Below are positions 58,217 to 64,000 of a stretch of 64,000 nt of DNA, piece after piece (the stretch's first letter is position 1; every line of letters begins with the position of its first letter). Made by a program: the position numbers and the translations under genes. The DNA lies in assembly GCA_021234155.1 (NCBI GenBank), contig JAJEKV010000028.1, forward strand, positions 14,124,168 to 14,188,167, read 5' to 3'. Under the pieces are notes generated by a model. The model was not told the origin of the DNA. It saw nothing but the letters and a program-made list of their open reading frames with translations, and ran no database searches. The stretch comes from Isoetes taiwanensis (Eukaryota > Streptophyta > Lycopodiopsida > Isoetales > Isoetaceae).

Positions 58217-58904
58217 TCGCATCGATCCGAGACATCGGATCGCCATTCTAGAATGGGACGAGCATGCATGTCATGCATGCATGCGGTGGCGCATGCCGAT
58301 TTTGGGTTGGGAGTTAAGCTATTTCAAAAGCGGCGTTTCGGCATCCACGTCTCATCGGCTTCCTCTTCTCTCAGCGGATTACCTTATTCTCTTTGAACCC
58401 ACCCTCCCCCTTCTTTGTTTATTATATTTTGTACAAGTTACGCTTTATCATGTTTTTCCACCCGTTGGGTGATGCTTTTCCACCACCGGGTGATGCTATT
58501 CTCCGGTATGTTTTCTCGTTTGTTGTGTTGGTGATGTGCGTGTACGTGCTGGGTTGGCGGCGGCGGTTTCGACTTCTCCATGCGGGGGTTTTTGGGGCGA
58601 TTCTATGCCTTCACGTTTGTCTAAGCCCCTTGCCGAAGGCTTATCACTAGGGTTTTTCCTCGAAAACCCGAAAGGGCGGGGTTTTTTAATCCCGGTGATA
58701 AGCTTTCGGCAGGTACACCAGCCACTCATCTATTAGCATTGTATTTTTTGGGGTCCAAATGATATAATTGGATTTCCCTTTATTTTTTGTGGGTAGTTCG
58801 CATGTGTGCGGCTACCCACTGTCCACCATTGTAGAAAATCTGCTGAGATGAATGAGAAGCCTATCTATGCGCTTTGTTGGTTTCTTGCGAGTCCCATTCT
58901 AGAA
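58217..58904 (+). mobile_element. Modular element, copy M3 in tandem with M2
   Basis: 688 bp: head and middle present, tail mostly deleted (CCTATCTATG joined to CGCTTTGTTGG). The long stem has arms GCCGAAGGCTTATCAC (58632-58647) and GTGATAAGCTTTCGGC (58695-58710), 16 bp with one G-T. The second hairpin is at 58789-58819. M2 and M3 share the junction CTAGAA/TCGCATCG with no host DNA between. Confidence 0.85.
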
Positions 58905-58911
58905 TTAACAC

Positions 58912-59110
58912 AACCATTACATCCAACATTTCAAAATTAAAATCCCCCTCAAACCCCCTTTAGTTTGGGTGCATATTCACACGGGGGGTTTCTTTGGGCA
59001 CCGAGAGCCGTCGGATGGGCATATGCCTTTTATTCCTTGATCTGAACTGTACATAGCGATCCTCGTTTGTGGGGTATGCCTGTACAAGTACTATTAAGAA
59101 TGTGGAATTA
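58912..59110 (+). mobile_element. One-ended copy of the 36672-37050 MITE
   Basis: CAACCATTACATCCAACATT, then AAAATCCCCCTCAAACCCCC and GGTGCATATTCACACGGGG, matches the left arm and part of the interior of the MITE. The right arm is absent. Confidence 0.75.
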
Positions 59111-59267
59111 AGCATTACAATATAGTGCACACTCTAGGTGTACCAATTAGTACATCTTATGGAATACGCCATTGAAATCATATAAAAACCATATTAAAAA
59201 CCGTATATAAAAATATAAAAAAAAACCTGTTATAATGCTAGATATTTGTTGTGAATGTATACTGCAC

Positions 59268-60862
59268 TTTAGCAGCTTTTGTCCAGAACATGGACTGTAC
59301 ATGCTCTGCCTTCATCATCAATCTTGCACCTTCTACAACGTTCGGTTTGTCCTTTTCGCAACCCCATTTTCTGCATGTTCATGAGCAATTGACATCTTTC
59401 GCTTGATCCTAGCTTCCAATAAAAACTTATGAAGCAAATTCCATGTGAAATCGCCTCCTCTATCCGTCCAAATTCTCTTGATTATCAGATCCATCTCATT
59501 TTCTACTTCTTTTTTTCCAATTTCAAAAGATCTCGTCAACCTTAGATTTGAAAAACACGCAAGCTTTTCTGGAAAAATCATCAATTAACAGCAGGAAATA
59601 CTGCTTCCATCCTAGTGAACAATATTTGGACGGTCCCCAAATATCCATATGGACCAGATCCAACACTTTGCTTGCTCTGATTGCATTCCCTCTTGGATAA
59701 GGAGTGTGGGCCTGTTTCCCCCTTAAACACCCTTCATAGATTGACTCCTTCCTCTTTGGTTTTGGGGCAAACCCTCCACTAGATTTTTCTTTAGACATCC
59801 TCTCAAGATATTTCTGATTTACATGGTCAAGTCTCTCATGCCACATAGTTGGTTATGCCCTATCCCTTGCTCAACCAGAACCACCTTGCTTCCTTTCTTT
59901 GGCCAAGAAAGCTTATACAAATTACCTTCCTGCTACCCAATGGCAATCACATGTTCCTTTTCATTTTTTATTATGCACTTCCTATTCCCAAAATGGACGT
60001 CCAGCTTGGCATCGTCCAGTTTTGACAAAGACAATAGATTAACAGATAATCCAGGGACGTAAAGTACGTTTTTGATCTTTTAAGTTGAGGATCCCAAAAC
60101 AATGCGAATGCTCTCCTCTCCTTGCACTTGAAGCCTTCCTTTACCATCATCATGGTTCTCCTTCCTCTCTCCTGAAGATGTTTTTTTCTGGAGTCATATG
60201 ATCTGTTGTTGTCCTGCTTCTTTCTGCTAGACTTCATAGCCTCTTCTTGTAGCACATGCCCAGTTCATGGTGACTTTCATTGCTCCACCAATTACTGTTT
60301 GGACCCCATCATAGGATGAAGGCAGCCCCATAATTAGTGCTCCTATGATTGCATCATCTGGAAGTGGCTTTTCTATTCCATGCAATTGCTTTGTTGACTC
60401 CATAATCTTCACAATGTATGTGTTTACTTCCTCCCCTTCCTTACATTTCGTGGTAAAAATCTGTGTATAGAGCATGACTTGCTGGCTGAATTGATCCTTT
60501 CTAAATGCCTTTACTAGGTACTCCCAAGCTTCCTTGGTAGTTTTTTGTCGCCTCGATGCCTCGGACCTTGTACATATTTCATCATTCGATTCTTAGATTT
60601 CCAATTGAATTGCTCCCATTTAGCATTCCTTTGACACCTGTTTTTCTTCCTCCTTTTTCGTAGGAGCATCTTCCGCTCCAGAACAAACACCCCATAATCC
60701 TTTCTTTGCTAATACTCCTCTTAGCTTAATAAACCAAATGTAAGAGTTATTGACATTCAATTTTTCCAAAGACCTCTTCTCAAACATAATTCTAAGCTCC
60801 CTTCCAATCACAATCCTTGATTCAATCACAAGTTTACCGGCTTTGATACCATAAAGGAGATC
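59268..60862 (-). mobile_element. 5' half of a second copia element (gag to integrase)
   Basis: On the minus strand a primer-like TGGTATCAAAGCCGG (about 60861-60847) is followed by gag: LEKLNVNNSYIWFIKLRGVL from 60829, then NTYIVKIMESTKQLHGI and GLPSSYDGVQTVI (60475-60227). Next come the pre-integrase WHERLDHVN and CLRGKQAHTPYPRG (59846 on), the integrase LVHMDIWGPSK, and WTRGGDF as WTDRGGDF with ENGVAKRTNRTL (to about 59333). Reverse transcriptase, RNase H and the right LTR are missing. Several frame breaks. Confidence 0.88.
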
Positions 60863-61237
60863 GGGAGCTTCAAGAACTCATATGCACTAAGATTCCAAAG
60901 AAAAGCACACATTGCATCTTGTTTTTCATCGAATATATATAGCAGGATTACAATTCAAACAATTCTCAAAATTGAATGCATAATTAACTATCTAGAATTA
61001 CATTACTACTAATAGTTAACAATAAATGCCATGTTGTTTCTTGGCGACGTCATCTCTTGATTACATCTGCCACCAAGCTCAATGGTCCAATAGTAGAAAC
61101 TCTAAGATGTGGGGACTGTGTAGAAACCCTTAGAACCCTTGTAGAAATTCTAAGCGTGAGAACCCTGTAGAGACTTAAGCAGTAAGAACTCTTCAAACCA
61201 TAAGCCATAAGAATTCTGTGGCAGGCAAACACCAACT
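60863..61237 (-). repeat. Probable 5' LTR of the second copia element
   Basis: Sequence upstream of the primer site has a TATATATATTC box (about 60935 on the minus strand) at a fitting distance and repeated GTAGAAAC.CT.AG motifs in the U3-like part. The outer end near 61237 is approximate. Confidence 0.55.
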
Positions 61238-61307
61238 CTTCAAAGCCATAAGTCTGGCTAAGAGCCATGGAAAGGACCAACACAAGGAAAGCCAGTAAAG
61301 AATCGGG

Positions 61308-61614
61308 ACAGTTGAAGAATCCGGCCCCCCTCTACTGTAGTATCCGGCCTGAGCAGTTACAGTAGTATCCGGCCCCCTCCATTGAACTAATCCGGGCCCC
61401 CCCTTTGAACCTATCCGGCCCCCCTGTACTGCATCGCCCAGATAAGACAAACTGTACAAGATTTTTTGTGTTTTTTACCGTCTTGAATCGGCGAGAGGGG
61501 GGAATAGGTTCGGGGCTTTGCCAGCGGATTCGTTCAATGGGGGGGCGCCATCTGCTTCAATCGCTGCACAGGCCGGTTTCTACAATAGAGGGGGGCCGGA
61601 TTTTTCAAACTAGC
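61308..61614. mobile_element. GC-rich MITE of about 300 bp
   Basis: The left end TTGAAGAATCCGGCCCCCCT and its CTACTGTAG continuation are mirrored by the right end CTACAATAG, then AGGGGGGCCGGATTTTTCAA. The terminal sequence recurs as partial direct copies inside (TTGAACTAATCCGGGCCCCC, about 61383; TTGAACCTATCCGGCCCCCC, about 61409). No coding. Confidence 0.82.
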
Positions 61615-62072
61615 CAAAGAATCATCAAGAAACTATAAAGAACTTCAAGAAACACGCAAGCATCTGCAAGATCTACATTAAGTCGCCCTAAAAACTCAAA
61701 ATGAGCCGGAGAAGCACCAGCGTCGAAGAGCACAAGAAGAGCAAAAAAATGAACAGAATTTTGCCTTAGTATTGATTTATGTGGGGAAACCCACCGGAGG
61801 GAGGTCGGGAGTTTCCGGGAGGAAATTGACAGCTGGCATCATTAGCACATCTCCACATATTTCTACGAATTGAATCAATTTTCTTGAATTGAAACGATTC
61901 TTCCAAAAATATAAGGAAAAAAAAAAAAAAGAATCCATGCAAGATGTACATGGCATATCGTGTTACTACACGACAAATATGCCAACGGCAGATGACGATC
62001 CATCGGACGGTCCACAATGCACGATGCTGGAATAAAAGGCATCGCCATATGCTGCAATGGGGCACAGGAGGC

Positions 62073-62807
62073 ATGGCGGCTATGGAGGAGCTCTTCCGGC
62101 CTGTTCCGGCGATCAGAGCTATCAGGAATAATTCTTCCATTTGCAGAAAAAGATCCCTTGCCGATGTCTGCCCTACGCTGTATTGTGACGGAATCGCAAA
62201 AAAGATGCAGAAATCTTTCTCTGCCATGGCCGCCTGCAAAAAGGGAGATTCTGAAAGGTGCAGCCATGTCCCGCTGCCGGATTCGCTGCATTCTGTAAAC
62301 AATTTGGATTCTTTCAAAGATTCATCTGCAAACGTGTCTTTAGATGAATGCGGAGTTAGGGCTGGAAATGATTCTTTGGATTTAAATGCAGATTTCAAAG
62401 AGAATGAAAAGGCAGGGCCGGAGCTTAAAGTACTCCGTTGGAGGACGGCCTCAAGATTGGCATTTATATATGAAGCAGGTCTTCTTGAATGGCAAACAGA
62501 TGCCCCTTCACAACTACGAGTTACTTCTGAAGCTTCTGGCTATGGCGAGGAACAATTGGACCTTAGCAATATCAATAAATCCGGCAGAAATGATTTAGAT
62601 CTGAGACAAGAAATGACCGCTAAGAAAGTCGATGAAGAAGATGATAATCATATACTCTTACAAGCAAAACAGAAAGAGGGCTTTGGTGATTCTAAGGAAC
62701 GATCCTGGGCGAGCATGATGGTAGCCATGTTTTCAAGCATAAGTGAAGAAGCTGTTCAAATATTTCCAGGAATTTGCAATCCAACAGAATTACTGTGCAA
62801 GTTGTAG
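62073..62807 (+). CDS. Plant protein of unknown function with EAR-like motifs (copy B)
   Basis: 244 residues. The frame is open upstream to 61944, but the ATG at 62073 is chosen because MAAMEEL plus PVPAIRAI matches the start of the paralogue at 17445-18197. Conserved blocks in the same order: SLDLNADF (LxLxL-like); LRWRTASRLAFIYEAGLLEW (62430-62490); an acidic stretch VDEEDDN; and WASMMVAMFSS...FPGICNPTELLCKL at the C-terminus. The second EAR-like motif of copy A (LNLNEEEE) is not preserved, only LDLRQE. Divergence from copy A is high outside the blocks, so this duplication is older than the one that made 984-1232. Function unknown; a nuclear adaptor is an inference from the motifs. Confidence 0.82.
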   Translation: MAAMEELFRPVPAIRAIRNNSSICRKRSLADVCPTLYCDGIAKKMQKSFSAMAACKKGDSERCSHVPLPDSLHSVNNLDSFKDSSANVSLDECGVRAGNDSLDLNADFKENEKAGPELKVLRWRTASRLAFIYEAGLLEWQTDAPSQLRVTSEASGYGEEQLDLSNINKSGRNDLDLRQEMTAKKVDEEDDNHILLQAKQKEGFGDSKERSWASMMVAMFSSISEEAVQIFPGICNPTELLCKL

Positions 62808-62922
62808 AAAGTTTAGATTCAGAATTTCAAATCCTTGTTTCGAGCTGGACAATGCATCGAAGAGGCAATCCCAATGGTTTTTGTTGCAGTGTACAGGTTT
62901 TTGGGACGAAGCTTGATGAATT

Positions 62923-63340
62923 TAAAGGTGTAAATTTGTCATCGAAAATTTACAGCCCCGTTTTTCTTTTTGTTAGAGAAAACAACTTTGCCACATGTCA
63001 TGTATAAAATGATTTTCGTCATTTCGTTTTTCTATAAAAAAATCTTCCAGTTGTAACCAAATTCACTACAATTTGCCACGCCTAGAGTGGACTGGTCCAG
63101 AGGGGGCTTCAACATTTAGGACCATGCCCCATTAAAGGTGTAAAATCCCCATCCAACATTTACAACCTTTTCTTTTTGTTATAGAAAGAAAAAAAAATGG
63201 TTAACTTTGCCAGATGTCATGCACAAAATGATTTTGTTATGATTTTGCTATTTCGATTTTCTGTACATGTAACCAGACGCACTGCAATTTGACACGACTA
63301 GAGTGTGGCAAGCCTCTTAATAAGAACCACGCCTCATTGA
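62923..63340. repeat. Diverged tandem duplication (about 211 bp) after copy B
   Basis: AAAGGTGTAAAT...ACTTTGCCACATGTCATG at 62923 recurs from 63134 with about 20% differences, including the CACG.CTAGAGTG block at 63079 and 63294. It lies in the presumed 3' flank of the gene. Confidence 0.75.
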
Positions 63341-63595
63341 TGAGCCTATCACTTCCAAGACCTACATATCTAACTGATATAATTGCTATGCCAAGACGCC
63401 TTTTTGTCTAGGTAATGACACGTCTACTTTTTGGCATATTTTGTGTTTCGGTTGCATATTTTTTCCAAAAAAAAAGCTAGCGGAAATGTAGGGTTGGGGT
63501 ATAAGTAATAATTTGATTAAAACCGGTATGGTTAAAGGAAGCAATGTTTTGCAATATATTCACATAACTAAGATTTAGAGTTTGAGTTGCATGTG

Positions 63596-63874
63596 CTACT
63601 CTGAGGGGAGTTTAAGTGAATCCCAGTAAAGATCATGGATGGAATTAAGGGTTAATATGATGTTGAGCAAAGTATAGAAGTAGTTGGAGCATAAGGAATC
63701 GGGGAAGCTTATGGATTGCATGGCCGGGATATCTCGAAACCGGGGAGAAGAGGAAACGATGATAATACGAATATGACCCGTAAAGACGTTGGAAAGGCAG
63801 GGAAAAAGGCGAAATGAGTCAAGGATGGCCGATTTAGAGATGGCAGAGCCAAATAAGGCTTGAACAGAAGCCAT
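63596..63874 (-). CDS. Possible plastid-targeted N-terminal exon
   Basis: 92-codon frame. The start context GCAGCTATGGCTTCT and the sequence MASVQALFGSAISKSAILDS are Ser/Ala-rich without acidic residues at first, like a transit peptide. No mature domain is recognisable before the stop, and no clear donor site was fixed. It may also be chance. Confidence 0.25.
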   Translation of the reverse strand: MASVQALFGSAISKSAILDSFRLFPCLSNVFTGHIRIIIVSSSPRFRDIPAMQSISFPDSLCSNYFYTLLNIILTLNSIHDLYWDSLKLPSE

Positions 63875-64000
63875 AGCTGCAGGAGTTGAAGCTGCCTAAA
63901 AAGGAAAACCAATCCTTAAGGAATATCTTTAAAATTTTAAGATAATAAGCCAATGAGACATATCTTGCTTCCCAATAGGCTGACACCAACTACACCCGCT

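Noticed and set aside
61944-62072. Upstream in-frame extension (43 codons) of the 62-kb gene
   Set aside because: The paralogue at 17445-18197 starts at the equivalent MAAMEEL, and the extension has no counterpart there.

Overview
This window reads as nuclear DNA of a land plant with a large, repeat-rich genome. The evidence is plant-type copia and gypsy LTR elements with initiator-tRNA-Met-like primer sites, plant-type LINEs, a Helitron, MITEs, long non-coding stretches, and remnants of plant housekeeping genes (histone H3, an ATG18g/h-type BCAS3-domain gene, a ROF1/FKBP62-type immunophilin). The species cannot be fixed from sequence alone. A non-flowering lineage such as a fern is a guess only. 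No prokaryotic operon, organellar gene cluster, CRISPR array or rRNA gene was seen.

Layout. 0-1.8 kb: the 3' part of a modular non-autonomous element (M0) beside a truncated copy of a gene that is intact at 17.4-18.2 kb. 1.8-7.1 kb: a complete copia element with 491-bp LTRs and a CTTCA target duplication, but a broken interior. 7.4-9.2 kb: a LINE on the minus strand. 9.4-10.8 kb: a foldback element with an LTR plus primer site between its arms. 11.4-14.7 kb: a tiny target-primed insertion, a histone H3 remnant next to an unknown ORF, and a 1.5-kb gypsy-type LTR. 15.6-18.2 kb: a possible two-exon small gene, a SINE candidate, and an intact single-exon gene with EAR-like motifs. 18.4-31 kb: LINE pieces and one copy of a segmental duplication (partner at 54.2-55.7 kb) that was opened by a LINE with target duplication and by a 4.5-kb Helitron with canonical termini. 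31.8-33.5 kb: the fullest modular element (M1), followed by an array of palindromes. 33.5-41 kb: MITEs, a cysteine-rich ORF and little else. 41-44.1 kb: decayed ATG18g/h-like and FKBP62-like sequence with introns. 44.4-54 kb: a long-TIR MITE, non-coding DNA, a LINE tail, and a pogo/CENP-B-like transposase remnant split by 29 units of GAATA. 57.9-58.9 kb: two head-to-tail modular elements (M2, M3). 59.3-61.2 kb: half of a second copia element. 62.1-62.8 kb: an intact paralogue of the 17.4-18.2 kb gene.

Only two genes look intact and ordinary: the EAR-motif paralogues at 17445-18197 (minus) and 62073-62807 (plus), whose function I do not recognise. Most of the rest is layered mobile DNA. Because several segments occur in paired copies, insertion boundaries can be read directly by comparison inside the window.

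The most unusual signals are the four-copy modular element M with hairpin-rich ends and an empty site inside the window, and the octamer GCTATGGC/GCCATAGC, seen at 19 exact sites where about one or two are expected.
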